Assembly: GCA_025354645.1 (NCBI GenBank)
Contig: JANXML010000331.1
Location: forward strand, 1-48,824
Length of the DNA stretch: 48,824 nt
Source of the DNA: Arcicella sp.
GTDB taxonomy: Bacteria > Bacteroidota > Bacteroidia > Cytophagales > Spirosomataceae
Direction of reading: 5' to 3'
Numbering within the stretch: the first letter of the stretch is position 1; every line of letters begins with the position of its first letter. Positions 41,922-48,824 of this stretch are shown here, piece by piece. Position numbers and translations under genes: made by a program. Under the pieces are notes generated by a model. The model was not told where the DNA came from, searched no databases, and saw only the letters and a program-made list of their open reading frames with translations.

Positions 41922-41987
41922 CAAATATCAGAACGATAAAATCGTGAAGTGTTATATAATTTTAAAAAGGAATTACATCTTTCACAC
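41922..41987 (-). promoter_or_regulatory. Shared stress promoter, copy I
   Basis: On the minus strand: GTGTGAAAGATGTAAT (41987-41972), second half-site ATATAAC (41957-41951, 21-bp step), TTTG at 41925 (32-bp step). It drives the OmpA lipoprotein and fixes its start codon. Confidence 0.9.
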
Positions 41988-42160
41988 CAATGATTTTTTA
42001 TAAGTATCTAATTATCAGATGTTTGGTAAATTTTTATTTGTTTAATTAAATTGAAAAAGGTATTAATGAGCTTAGCTATTTTCTTTAAATTGACAGGATT
42101 ATTAATTTTAAATCGAAAAAAATACGATAGCGTCAAGTTGATTTTATGCAAAATAATAAC

Positions 42161-42187
42161 AAAGGCTCTGTTTAGAACAAAGCCTTT
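42161..42187 (-). terminator. Terminator after the 164-residue gene
   Basis: Arms aaaggct/agccttt are followed on the minus strand by gttattatttt. Confidence 0.6.
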
Positions 42188-42200
42188 ATTTAACGTTTAA

Positions 42201-42695
42201 TTATTCATCTGCTGGTTCACTTTTGTCGCCTTTTTTAGTCATATTTTCGATATTATTTGGCATATCCGACATCCGAGGAGTTTGATCATTTGGAACATCA
42301 TTTGGTACATCAGACTTTGTGAGGGCATTTTGCTTCTCAGTGGGTGCTTTATTTCCCTCAGTTTTATTGTCTTTCTCAGCATCCATTTTATTGTTCATTT
42401 CAGATTTTTTATAATTATTATCACTTGAATAATTTCCAACACTTTTCTTGCCTTCCACATCCTCTTTGTCATAATCGGGAGTTTCCCCCATCATACTGAT
42501 TTTGTCTGGTTTTGAAGAACCGCCACCTGTAAGCATACTTTCACCATCATTCATTCCTGATGATTCAATGCCATCATTGTTCATCATTTCACTCTCGGGA
42601 GTTGATTTTGTATAATCACTGTTTTCAACCAATTCCTGATTCAAATCACTCCCACCCGATGTGGATAAATTTAATTTTCCTTCTCTGTTAATCAT
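42201..42695 (-). CDS. Hydrophilic low-complexity protein of 164 residues
   Basis: The protein is rich in Asn, Asp, Ser, Lys, Glu and Met, with hardly any hydrophobic residues, and is predicted to be disordered. Short motifs recur: DVPNDVPNDQTP, SGMNDGESM and MNNDGIESSG. No domain is recognised. Such hydrophilins are typical of desiccation or osmotic-stress sets, which the surroundings support, but this is inference. It follows the 93-residue gene by 31 nt, so the two probably share a transcript. Confidence 0.7.
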   Translation of the reverse strand: MINREGKLNLSTSGGSDLNQELVENSDYTKSTPESEMMNNDGIESSGMNDGESMLTGGGSSKPDKISMMGETPDYDKEDVEGKKSVGNYSSDNNYKKSEMNNKMDAEKDNKTEGNKAPTEKQNALTKSDVPNDVPNDQTPRMSDMPNNIENMTKKGDKSEPADE

Positions 42696-42726
42696 CGTCT
42701 TTACATTTAGATTGTTGTATTAATTA

Positions 42727-43008
42727 TTATTTACTTTTCTTTTTAAAAAGTTCATCGGGAATATCTACTGAACTCCCTATTTCAGCTTTATCGTCCCAAC
42801 GTAATTTGTTAATATATTTTTTTGGAGTCATGCCCGTTGCCTCGTGGCGAGCGTCAAATGATTTCTCACTTTGGGGATTTTTTTTCCCAACTTTCACGCC
42901 CTCTTGCCCACCTTGAATCATCATTTTTTTTCCTGATTCGGGATTCGTTCCTTCGGCTTTCCAAGATTTCCCTTCTTGGGTTGCTTTTGATAATTTGAAA
43001 GTTGCCAT
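42727..43008 (-). CDS. Small basic protein of unknown function (93 residues)
   Basis: A 93-residue Lys/Gly-rich soluble protein with FKLSKATQEGKSWKAEGTNPESGKKMMIQGGQEG at the N-terminus and a structured-looking TGMTPKKYINKLRWDDKAEIGSSVDIP near the C-terminus. I do not recognise a named domain, although similar small proteins seem usual in Bacteroidota. It lies between Dps and the low-complexity gene on the same strand. Function unknown. Confidence 0.7.
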   Translation of the reverse strand: MATFKLSKATQEGKSWKAEGTNPESGKKMMIQGGQEGVKVGKKNPQSEKSFDARHEATGMTPKKYINKLRWDDKAEIGSSVDIPDELFKKKSK

Positions 43009-43169
43009 GTTTTACAATGAAATCGTCGTAAAATAATTAACCACAAAAATTCAAAGATTTTCAAAACTTTAAATTTCTGTGGCTAATTTATTATTAATTT
43101 GTTTCTGGCAAAACAACAGAAACATAAATAAGATTAATTCTTTCTAAACACTTTTTACTTTGCGTGACG

Positions 43170-43640
43170 TTACTTTAAATATCTTCTCAACGTCCATGCA
43201 ATCGTTTCATGTTCTTGCATAACACCCGTGAGGAAATCAGTTGTGCCTGCATCGCCACTTTCGTCGCATTTATCAATGTCTTCTCTCAATTCTTTAATGA
43301 CAGTTTCGTGGTCTTCCAGCAATTCTTCAATCATTTTCATGCGAACAGGATATTCGTCGGGCCACTCTTTCAATCTCGTCATCTTGGCGTATTGATTCAT
43401 TGTTCCGATGGTTACACTTCCCAATTTGCCAATTCTTTCAGCCACTTCATCAATAACCTCTTCTATTTCTTTGTATTGATGTTCAAATAATTTATGTAAT
43501 TCCATAAAACTTTCGCCTGAAACATTCCAGTGAAATTTTCTGGTTTTAATGTATAATGTTACTTCGTCCGCCAAAACCGTTGAAAGAATATCTGTACTGG
43601 TTTTTAATTGCTCTGCGGATAATCCAATGGAGGTTTTCAT
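43170..43640 (-). CDS. dps: Dps family ferroxidase/DNA-protection protein
   Basis: A 156-residue Dps. The intersubunit ferroxidase ligands are all visible: H37 (KFHWNV), H49, E53, D64 and E68 (DEVAERIG). Dps dodecamers oxidise Fe2+ with H2O2, store iron and shield DNA in starved cells. The N-terminus lacks a Lys-rich DNA-binding tail, so protection may be mainly chemical. It is 11 nt downstream of the AI-2E transporter stop, on the same strand, suggesting read-through. Confidence 0.95.
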   Translation of the reverse strand: MKTSIGLSAEQLKTSTDILSTVLADEVTLYIKTRKFHWNVSGESFMELHKLFEHQYKEIEEVIDEVAERIGKLGSVTIGTMNQYAKMTRLKEWPDEYPVRMKMIEELLEDHETVIKELREDIDKCDESGDAGTTDFLTGVMQEHETIAWTLRRYLK

Positions 43641-43651
43641 AGTTTGTTTTG

Positions 43652-44785
43652 TTATTGAAGTTTTAACTTCTGTTTAATTAAAGAAAAAATAGATTTTGAC
43701 TGTCTTTCACGTACAGGAACTACTAATGGAGTGCCTGTTGGTGGTACACCTAATAAAAATCCCCAAGGTTTTACGGGTTCGACGTGGTCAAAAATCACCT
43801 TTACGATTGCTGTAAGTGGAATAGACAAAAACATGCCAGGCAAACCCCATAAAGCTCCGCCTGCCAAAACCACGATGATTGATACTAAAGCATTAATCTT
43901 CACTTTTGATGCCACCACTTTTGGAACAATGTAATGAACATCAAAAAATTGAATTATTGAATAAAAAACAAAAATCCATATTGCATCAGAAGGTGTGTCG
44001 GAAATAATGGCAATTAGTACCGGAAAAAGGATTGAAATTAAGCCTCCTACATATGGAACCACATTAACAATTGCTCCAAGAACGCCCAATAAAATGGCAT
44101 AATCAATGCCAATAATCAGTAACGTTATTGAATTCAAAAACGCCATGATTACTGCCTCTAAAAAAAGACCGTCTAAATAACCTTGAATAATTAATTTCGT
44201 TGAACTTAACACCGCATCAACTTCTCCATATTCTTTTCTATTGAATAGTTTATGAATAAATTTAATGAGATGCTTTTGATACAACAAAATCATAAAAACA
44301 TAGACTGGAATCAACAAGGCAACCACTAATTTGCTTCCCGTACTCAAAATTGTTTGACCAATTAAAGCTCCACCATTATTAATAAATTCTGATCTTTTTT
44401 TCAAGACCATTGAATGAATTTTTAACTTACTAACGTTGAATCTGCCAGATGCCCAAAGTTCAACTGAATCAGCAAATTGGTTAAATTTCTCCACCAATTT
44501 TGGAAATGAGTCAGTAAACTGCATTATTTGAATGGAAAGAAATGAAATAATAAAAAGTGTGATAGCAATTCCAATAATTAAGGTAATGGAAATTGCCAAA
44601 ACTTCATTAATCTTTCTCTTCGTAAAAAAACTTACCATCGGACTCAAAACAATAGCAATAATTGTTGAATAAATAATAGGAACAATTATGCTTTGAGTAA
44701 GATATAAAGTAGTTACAAAAACAAACAAGCCAATAATAATGATGGATGTTTTCACATAAAAGGGCAATACGAGGTCTTCTTTCAT
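43652..44785 (-). CDS. AI-2E family transporter (PerM/TqsA type)
   Basis: A 377-residue inner-membrane protein with about eight helices. The family marks are an N-terminal helical hairpin (LYLTQSIIVPIIYSTIIAIVLSPMVSFF), a hydrophilic loop at about 85-150, and the conserved IDYAILLGVLGAIVNVVPYVGGLISILFPV block followed by VVLAGGALWGLPGMFLSIPL. The superfamily exports signals or acts as Na+/H+ antiporters. Substrate is undetermined. Dps follows immediately. Confidence 0.9.
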   Translation of the reverse strand: MKEDLVLPFYVKTSIIIIGLFVFVTTLYLTQSIIVPIIYSTIIAIVLSPMVSFFTKRKINEVLAISITLIIGIAITLFIISFLSIQIMQFTDSFPKLVEKFNQFADSVELWASGRFNVSKLKIHSMVLKKRSEFINNGGALIGQTILSTGSKLVVALLIPVYVFMILLYQKHLIKFIHKLFNRKEYGEVDAVLSSTKLIIQGYLDGLFLEAVIMAFLNSITLLIIGIDYAILLGVLGAIVNVVPYVGGLISILFPVLIAIISDTPSDAIWIFVFYSIIQFFDVHYIVPKVVASKVKINALVSIIVVLAGGALWGLPGMFLSIPLTAIVKVIFDHVEPVKPWGFLLGVPPTGTPLVVPVRERQSKSIFSLIKQKLKLQ

Positions 44786-44823
44786 TGAATTTAGAGGTTG
44801 TTTTTTAGGGTTTATATTGTATC

Positions 44824-44943
44824 TCAGCTACACCGTTCCAATACGACCCAAATAATTACAAATACGATTACTGTTCCAAAACAGCCTCCTCCTAATTTAC
44901 TGGCACCATATCCTGCGATTAATCCTTTGAAAATGTTGTTCAT
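44824..44943 (-). CDS. Small single-pass membrane protein (39 residues)
   Basis: A 39-codon frame starting at 44943 encodes MNNIFKGLIAGYGASKLGGG, then CFGTVIVFVIIWVVLERCS. A glycine-rich amphipathic start leads to one membrane helix with flanking Cys. It lies between the YitT and AI-2E genes, both on the same strand, with 50 and 38 nt spacing. The hydrophobic pattern and fit make it a probable gene. No family recognised. Confidence 0.6.
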   Translation of the reverse strand: MNNIFKGLIAGYGASKLGGGCFGTVIVFVIIWVVLERCS

Positions 44944-44993
44944 TGTTTTTGTTGGTTTTAAAATGTTATAAAAAGGTTTAAAATTAATAATAT

Positions 44994-45866
44994 TTAATGT
45001 TGCAGAGGGCGTTTTTTCACCATGCCTCCTTTGATATTTCTGACGCTACTGATAACTATAAATGCGTTTGAATCAATTTTTTCAATTTCAGAATTGAGCC
45101 GATTTATTTCTAACCGTGTGAGGACGGTATAGACAATGTCAATATTTTTCAACTCACCATTCTTGCCAAATCCGTTTTTGCCTACGTAAACGGTTACGCC
45201 CCAATCAATGTCGTCTCTAATCATATCGGCAATTTGCTTACTCTTTACTGATACTATCGTTACGCCCATGTATTCCTCGATGCCATCCACAATAAAATCA
45301 AGCGTTTTTGAGGCTGATAAGTAAGTAATCATTGAATACAAGGCAGTTTCAACGGACAGAAAGTAAGCGGCAACTGAAAAAATAATGACGTTTATTACGA
45401 TGATAATATCCCCAATACTTGTTCCAAATCTTCTACTTAAAAATATTGCTAAAACTTCCGTGCCATCAATTACTGCCCCACCTCTCACGGCAAGACCAAT
45501 GCCCGAACCCAAGAAAAATCCTCCGAAAATGGCAACTAATAAATTATCTTTTGTCACGTCTGGAAAAGATACAGTTCCAACCACTAAAGCAAGACCTGCG
45601 ATGGCAAAAGAAGTTTTCAGAGCGAAAACTTTACCCATTATTTTATAGCCAAGAAAAACAAAGGGGATGTTCACTAATATTAAGAGAATGTAGAGTGGAA
45701 TGTGTGTTATGGCAGAAATCAGTAAAGAAATTCCAGTGGCTCCTCCATCAATAAAATGGTTTGTCAATAAAAAGCCTTTGAAACCAAATGCAGCAGAAAA
45801 AACGCCAAGCGTTATGAAAACAAAATCTTTGATATATTTTAATATGGTTAATTTTGGTTCCTGCAT
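44994..45866 (-). CDS. YitT family membrane protein (DUF161-DUF2179)
   Basis: A 290-residue protein with five or six membrane helices (about 12-195) of the YitT/DUF161 type (FGFKGFLLTNHFIDGGATGISLL and RGGAVIDGTEVLAIFLSRRFG) and a cytosolic C-terminal DUF2179 domain (about 215-285). YitT proteins are widespread; the transported molecule is unknown. It heads a minus-strand run with the 39-residue protein, AI-2E transporter and Dps. The ORF begins at MQEPKLTILKY, with a normal A-rich leader. Confidence 0.9.
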   Translation of the reverse strand: MQEPKLTILKYIKDFVFITLGVFSAAFGFKGFLLTNHFIDGGATGISLLISAITHIPLYILLILVNIPFVFLGYKIMGKVFALKTSFAIAGLALVVGTVSFPDVTKDNLLVAIFGGFFLGSGIGLAVRGGAVIDGTEVLAIFLSRRFGTSIGDIIIVINVIIFSVAAYFLSVETALYSMITYLSASKTLDFIVDGIEEYMGVTIVSVKSKQIADMIRDDIDWGVTVYVGKNGFGKNGELKNIDIVYTVLTRLEINRLNSEIEKIDSNAFIVISSVRNIKGGMVKKRPLQH

Positions 45867-46038
45867 AATATTGAGCTTCGGGTTTGTTCATTCTAACTTT
45901 TAATAAGAATACATGAATAAAATTTGTTTATTTCTTATAAATTGACGGAACAATATGCACTTACCGCAATAGTTCGAACAAAAACCTATCAGGCGTTTGA
46001 AACACTATTAACATCAAATCTTAAACTCATGGTAAAAA

Positions 46039-46423
46039 CTATTTAATCTCCTTTTCCATCAGTTCGATTTGAGTTTTCTCCTTCTTCACATCTTGACGAA
46101 TCAGAGCGAATAGACTCATATATACGTTGGCAATCCATACCAATGAAAAAAGAGCAATCACGTAGCCTCTCCAATCATTCATAATGAATTTATAGTCCGT
46201 AAAAAAAAATAAAAAAGGCTGAAACGTAATGACTAAAACAATATTCACACGTGAAAAGATAGAAAATTTTTCGTTCTAAAATAGTCTTTCCAGTCTTACT
46301 GTGTTCAACGCAATACTCACGAGGTTCTTTAAAAATTTCTTCGTGAGTAACCGTCCAAGCCACACAAGCAATTGGAATCGCTAATAAAAAAAGGATAAAA
46401 ACTTGATTTTCAGATAATTCCAT
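46039..46423 (-). pseudogene. Frameshifted membrane protein gene (T9 tract)
   Basis: Two overlapping frames on the minus strand, 46423-46190 (77 codons) and 46248-46039 (69 codons), together read as one protein of about 127 residues. Frame 1 gives three-helix-like MELSENQVFILFLLAIPIACVAWTVTHEEI through FTCEYCFSHYVSAFFIFF; frame 2 continues TDYKFIMNDWRGYVIALFSLVWIANVYMSL. The join falls in nine consecutive T (46201-46209); eight would restore the frame. This may be a true mutation, a phase-variable tract, slippage or a sequencing error. The function is unknown. Confidence 0.75.
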
Positions 46424-46498
46424 TATGATTCATTACTATTATAATTATTATATTTTCAATTATTTTCATAAATTTGAGATAAATAGAATTTATAATAA

Positions 46499-46855
46499 TC
46501 AGTCTAACCCACGATTCTCTTCTAAATCATCGTGATTATCGCCACCTAAACTGTAGTAATTATTCTCTTCATCTTCCATGCCGTTGTTTTCTTGTTCGTC
46601 ATCCATTTCTGAACCTGGCACGTCCAAATCATCGCCCACTAAATCTTCATTAAAAGATTTCTCGTTCCATTCTCCCAAATCATCGTTTGAGTTTTTCATT
46701 TTTGAAGGGTTTTCAGGGTCAATGTCCTGTTCTTCTTTAAGTCGAGCGTAAACATCTTCACTGGCTGGATATTTTGGATAGCCAGGAAAATTTTCTTTCG
46801 TTTCGATATCCGCCTCGGGGATAGGGCGTTTGGTATTTTTATATTCTTGTTTCAT
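46499..46855 (-). CDS. Acidic hydrophilic protein of 118 residues
   Basis: A 118-residue, strongly acidic protein (Asp/Glu/Asn-rich C-terminal half, LVGDDLDVPGSEMDDEQENN) with a short conserved-looking start, KRPIPEADIETKENFPGYPKYPASEDVYARLKEE. That N-terminal block resembles a family of small stress-cluster proteins in Bacteroidota, but I cannot name it. It is probably disordered. It is transcribed alone; no shared promoter copy is visible upstream. Confidence 0.7.
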   Translation of the reverse strand: MKQEYKNTKRPIPEADIETKENFPGYPKYPASEDVYARLKEEQDIDPENPSKMKNSNDDLGEWNEKSFNEDLVGDDLDVPGSEMDDEQENNGMEDEENNYYSLGGDNHDDLEENRGLD

Positions 46856-46987
46856 GTTAAATTTTAGGATTGAGTTAAAAATATCAGTTTTTCTAAATTA
46901 TACAATAATTAAGGTTAAGAAAGGTCAATATCTCCACACTGTCAATAATCGAATCAGTCTTCCGTACAAATAAGTAAACTACAATTT

Positions 46988-47296
46988 TCATTTATAAACC
47001 TCTTTTTGCTTTTGAAAACTATTAGCTTTTGTTTCAGAATAATGGTCTGGACTTGCCATCACGGCAACGATACAATATAAAATGATGTTCATAATCACCA
47101 AAATGTAAGGAGGAAATTGTTGGTATTCAATGACAACTATATTGAAAGTTACCCAAAGAATTATTCCAGTTATCAATAGAAAATAAGATACCCACTTAGA
47201 TGATTCAAAAGTGAGTTTATTTTCAAGTGAATTTGAAACATCAAACTGCTTTATAAAAAGAGGTAATTGCAAATATTTAGTGTATTTATTTTCCAT
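46988..47296 (-). CDS. Short DUF1003-like membrane protein
   Basis: The 102-residue protein aligns by eye with the membrane core of the DUF1003 gene at 37768: KWVSYFLLITGIILWVTFN matches its first helix, and FPPYILVIMNIILYCIVAVMASPDHYSETK matches FDPYPFILMNLILSC...MMSQNRQEEK. The N- and C-terminal coiled coils are missing. It is thus a truncated or minimal paralogue. Stress promoter G is 25 nt upstream of the ATG, so it is under the shared control. Confidence 0.75.
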   Translation of the reverse strand: MENKYTKYLQLPLFIKQFDVSNSLENKLTFESSKWVSYFLLITGIILWVTFNIVVIEYQQFPPYILVIMNIILYCIVAVMASPDHYSETKANSFQKQKEVYK

Positions 47297-47320
47297 AACT
47301 TCACGATTTTTTAGTTATTA

Positions 47321-47386
47321 CAAAGGTGAGTTTATTTAATAAAAAAAGTATTACACAATTCACGGAAATAATTACAACATTCACAC
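47321..47386 (-). promoter_or_regulatory. Shared stress promoter, copy G
   Basis: On the minus strand: GTGTGAATGTTGTAAT (47386-47371), second half-site GTGTAAT (47356-47350, 21-bp step), CACCTTTGTA with TTTG at 47324 (32-bp step), 28 nt before the ATG counted from TTTG. Confidence 0.9.
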
Positions 47387-47392
47387 CTTAAT

Positions 47393-47547
47393 AAAATCAA
47401 AAAGCACCGTCATGTTTAAATGAAAGTGCTTTTTAATCTCGAATTGTTAAACTAAGCCGTCATTAGATTTGAATTAATAACGCTGTTTGTGTGTGTTAGT
47501 CTTTTTTTTATTCATACTTATTAAGGTTTATTTGTTACTAACTTAAT
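47393..47547 (-). ncRNA. Candidate small RNA (or micro-protein) driven by promoter J
   Basis: The transcript predicted from promoter J runs about 155 nt to a terminator. Its only reading frame at the usual distance (42 nt after TTTG) has 13 codons, 47515-47474, peptide MNKKKTNTHKQRY. Size and layout mirror the promoter E transcript, though the sequences are not alike. Confidence 0.55.
47399..47434 (-). terminator. Terminator of the promoter J transcript
   Basis: Perfect arms aaaaagcac/gtgcttttt (9 bp) are followed on the minus strand by gatttt. Confidence 0.8.
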
Positions 47548-47553
47548 GAAGTA

Positions 47554-47618
47554 CAAATTTTGAAATTTTACCGTAAATTTTGTTACATTACTTAATAAAA
47601 ATGTTACATAATTCACAC
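47554..47618 (-). promoter_or_regulatory. Shared stress promoter, copy J
   Basis: On the minus strand: GTGTGAATTATGTAAC (47618-47603), second half-site ATGTAAC (47588-47582, 21-bp step), TTTGTA with TTTG at 47557 (31-bp step). It has no ordinary gene downstream before a terminator. Confidence 0.87.
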
Positions 47619-47676
47619 CTAATTCGTCAAAATTATCCATAATAACCTATCTATTTTCTTTAATCATTATCTGCTT

Positions 47677-48570
47677 TCATTTTTCAGGGGCAACTGGCTC
47701 TGCGTGTTCCATTGGAGCAACTTTTCCTGTGTATCTGCGGGCATAAGCTGCCGTGAATTCTGCTCCGAAAAAAACAATCATTGAAGAATAAGAAACCCAC
47801 AAGAGCATCAGAATGACTGATCCCGCTGCTCCATAAACTGAAGCTGGATCGGCGGTGCCAAAATAGAATGCCAATGCCGTTTTGCCAATCGTGAATAGTA
47901 GTCCAGTAATCAGTGAACCTACCCACACGTGTTTCCATTCAATTTTTGCATCTGGTAAAATTTTATACATCAAAGCAAAAAGCAAAGAAATGACTGCTAA
48001 GGAAAATAAGAAATTTAAAATATTGAAAACAACAACCGTAAATTCTGAGGTATAAATTTTAATAATATCGCTCAAGGCGGTCAACCCCGTTGAAACCACC
48101 AATGAAACCAAGAGTAAAAAGGCGATGGCAACAATCAATCCGAATGAAAAAAGGCGAGCTTTCACAATTAACCAAATGCCATTTTGTTTGACGGGTTTAA
48201 CATGCCAAATATCGTTAAGAGACTTTTGCAATTCTACAAATACTCCCGTGGCTCCCAACAATAAAACGCCAATACTAATAACAGAGCCTATAACTGATGA
48301 TTTTGAGGTACTGGCTTTCGAAAGCATTTCTTTCATTGAAGCGGCAGTGTCAGCTCCCATCGTGTTCGATATTTGATTAATTATATTCTCATTAACCGCA
48401 TCTTTTCCAAAAAAATAACCAGTGATGGCAATAATCAAAACCAATAATCCAGGAATACTAAAAATGGCGTAATACGCAATTACAGCACTTTGACGAAATG
48501 GATCTTTCTCGTTCCAAGAATTAAAAGTTGATTTGAAAAGTTTACCTAAATGTCTAAGTTGTAATTCCAT
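47677..48570 (-). CDS. YihY/BrkB family membrane protein
   Basis: A 297-residue inner-membrane protein with six helices. YihY/BrkB marks are FRQSAVIAYYAIFSIPGLLVLIIAITGYFFG near the N-terminus, VFVELQKSLNDIWHVKP, and the C-terminal AFYFGTADPASVYGAAGSVILMLLWVSYSSMIVFFGAEFTAAYARRY. The family was once mistaken for RNase BN; its function is unsettled. I choose the ATG at 48570; a frame from 48609 adds 13 residues without a hydrophobic start. Transcribed alone. Confidence 0.9.
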   Translation of the reverse strand: MELQLRHLGKLFKSTFNSWNEKDPFRQSAVIAYYAIFSIPGLLVLIIAITGYFFGKDAVNENIINQISNTMGADTAASMKEMLSKASTSKSSVIGSVISIGVLLLGATGVFVELQKSLNDIWHVKPVKQNGIWLIVKARLFSFGLIVAIAFLLLVSLVVSTGLTALSDIIKIYTSEFTVVVFNILNFLFSLAVISLLFALMYKILPDAKIEWKHVWVGSLITGLLFTIGKTALAFYFGTADPASVYGAAGSVILMLLWVSYSSMIVFFGAEFTAAYARRYTGKVAPMEHAEPVAPEK

Positions 48571-48738
48571 TGGTTGGTTTTGGAGATGAGATATGTTGCC
48601 ACCAAGCATTAACTAATTTTGAAAATAAAGAATCTTAGACTTGGTGACAATTGTTTTTTACAGTAATAGAATCAACAATAATACAATAGACCTCTTTCCT
48701 AAATGAGATTTTCTTATTTTTATTGTAAATAACTGATT

Positions 48739-48824
48739 ATGAGTGATAAATATAAACTTTTACAGGATAATCCTAAATATTGCACCCGTCTATTTGGGAT
48801 AAAATTTGAACTTTTTGAGACTAT
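48739..48824 (+). CDS. Start of a probable transposase, cut by the window edge
   Basis: A frame open to the window end begins MSDKYKLLQDNPKYCTRLFG and goes on IKFELFE. Such helical starts are typical of the N-terminal helix-turn-helix of IS5-superfamily transposases (DDE_4 type). A candidate left end of the element, agacctctttcct at 48689-48701, lies upstream. With under 30 codons visible the call is tentative. Confidence 0.4.
   Translation, partial: MSDKYKLLQDNPKYCTRLFGIKFELFET

Larger units (their letters stand above)
41892..42200. other. Intergenic region with promoter I
   Basis: Promoter I (41922-41987) and the terminator of the next minus-strand gene (42161-42187) are the only structures I can see. 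The stretch between is AT-rich with no gene. Confidence 0.5.
47297..47676. other. 380-bp region with promoters G and J and a small transcript
   Basis: From right to left on the minus strand: promoter J (47618-47554), a transcript of about 155 nt ending at the terminator 47434-47399, then promoter G (47386-47321) for the DUF1003-like gene. No conventional gene is present. Confidence 0.7.

Noticed and set aside
45385-45754. Two plus-strand frames over yitT
   Set aside because: They are shadows of a well-conserved membrane protein gene and have no homology-like pattern.
1-48824. CRISPR arrays, rRNA or tRNA genes, prophage genes
   Set aside because: No regularly spaced repeats, no cloverleaf or rRNA signatures and no phage structural proteins were seen.

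Overview
The window is AT-rich DNA from a member of the Bacteroidota, most likely a Cytophagales bacterium of the Emticicia/Spirosomataceae type (an inference). The support is Bacteroidota-type promoters (TAnnTTTG-like -7 boxes), A-rich start regions in place of strong Shine-Dalgarno sites, many lipoproteins with an LxxSC-type lipobox, and families common in that phylum (DUF4266/DUF3570, DUF4142, OmpA lipoproteins, OMP beta-barrels). I saw no rRNA, tRNA or CRISPR array.

Positions 1-10.5 kb look like ordinary chromosome: a PLP aminotransferase, a YoeB toxin with its antitoxin, RecX, a Crp/Fnr regulator, OsmC, a dual-specificity phosphatase, a CDF metal transporter, an SDR, an ABM-fold monooxygenase, a prolyl-oligopeptidase-type lipoprotein and a fasciclin protein. 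A decayed NAD(P)HX dehydratase (nnrD) remnant and an intact IS5-family element (10902-11774, TSD TTA) mark the border with the second part.

Positions 10.8-48 kb read as a stress-response island. Genes include two alpha/beta hydrolases, a DUF6799 Met-rich protein, a PA2169-family four-helix protein, iron-permease-like and DUF1003 membrane proteins, two glycan operons (GT4 plus a clan-A glycosidase; GH130 plus a GT4 fusion), App1 phosphatase/lipid kinase, an AraC regulator, a response regulator and a CHASE3-PAS histidine kinase, DUF4142, YciF-like, YtxH, general stress protein 26, two Tat-exported ferritin-like proteins, UspA, CsbD-like, Dps, DJ-1/PfpI, a sugar dehydrogenase, an OmpA lipoprotein, AI-2E, YitT and BrkB membrane proteins.

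The main discovery is that twelve promoters in this second part share one rigid architecture: a 16-mer close to GTGTGAATNATGTAAT, a second ATGTAAT-like half-site exactly 21 bp downstream, and a TTTG(TA) -7 box exactly 31-32 bp further on. None was found in the first 10 kb. They drive genes on both strands, so the island is probably one regulon. A 21-bp direct repeat abutting the promoter is the geometry used by AraC-family activators, and an AraC-family gene lies inside the island (27170-27733). One of the twelve promoters is cut in two by the IS5 element; removing the element and one TTA copy restores the 32-bp spacing exactly. Two of the promoters lead into transcripts of about 155-160 nt with no ordinary gene, each ending in a terminator; these are candidate small RNAs or micro-protein genes.
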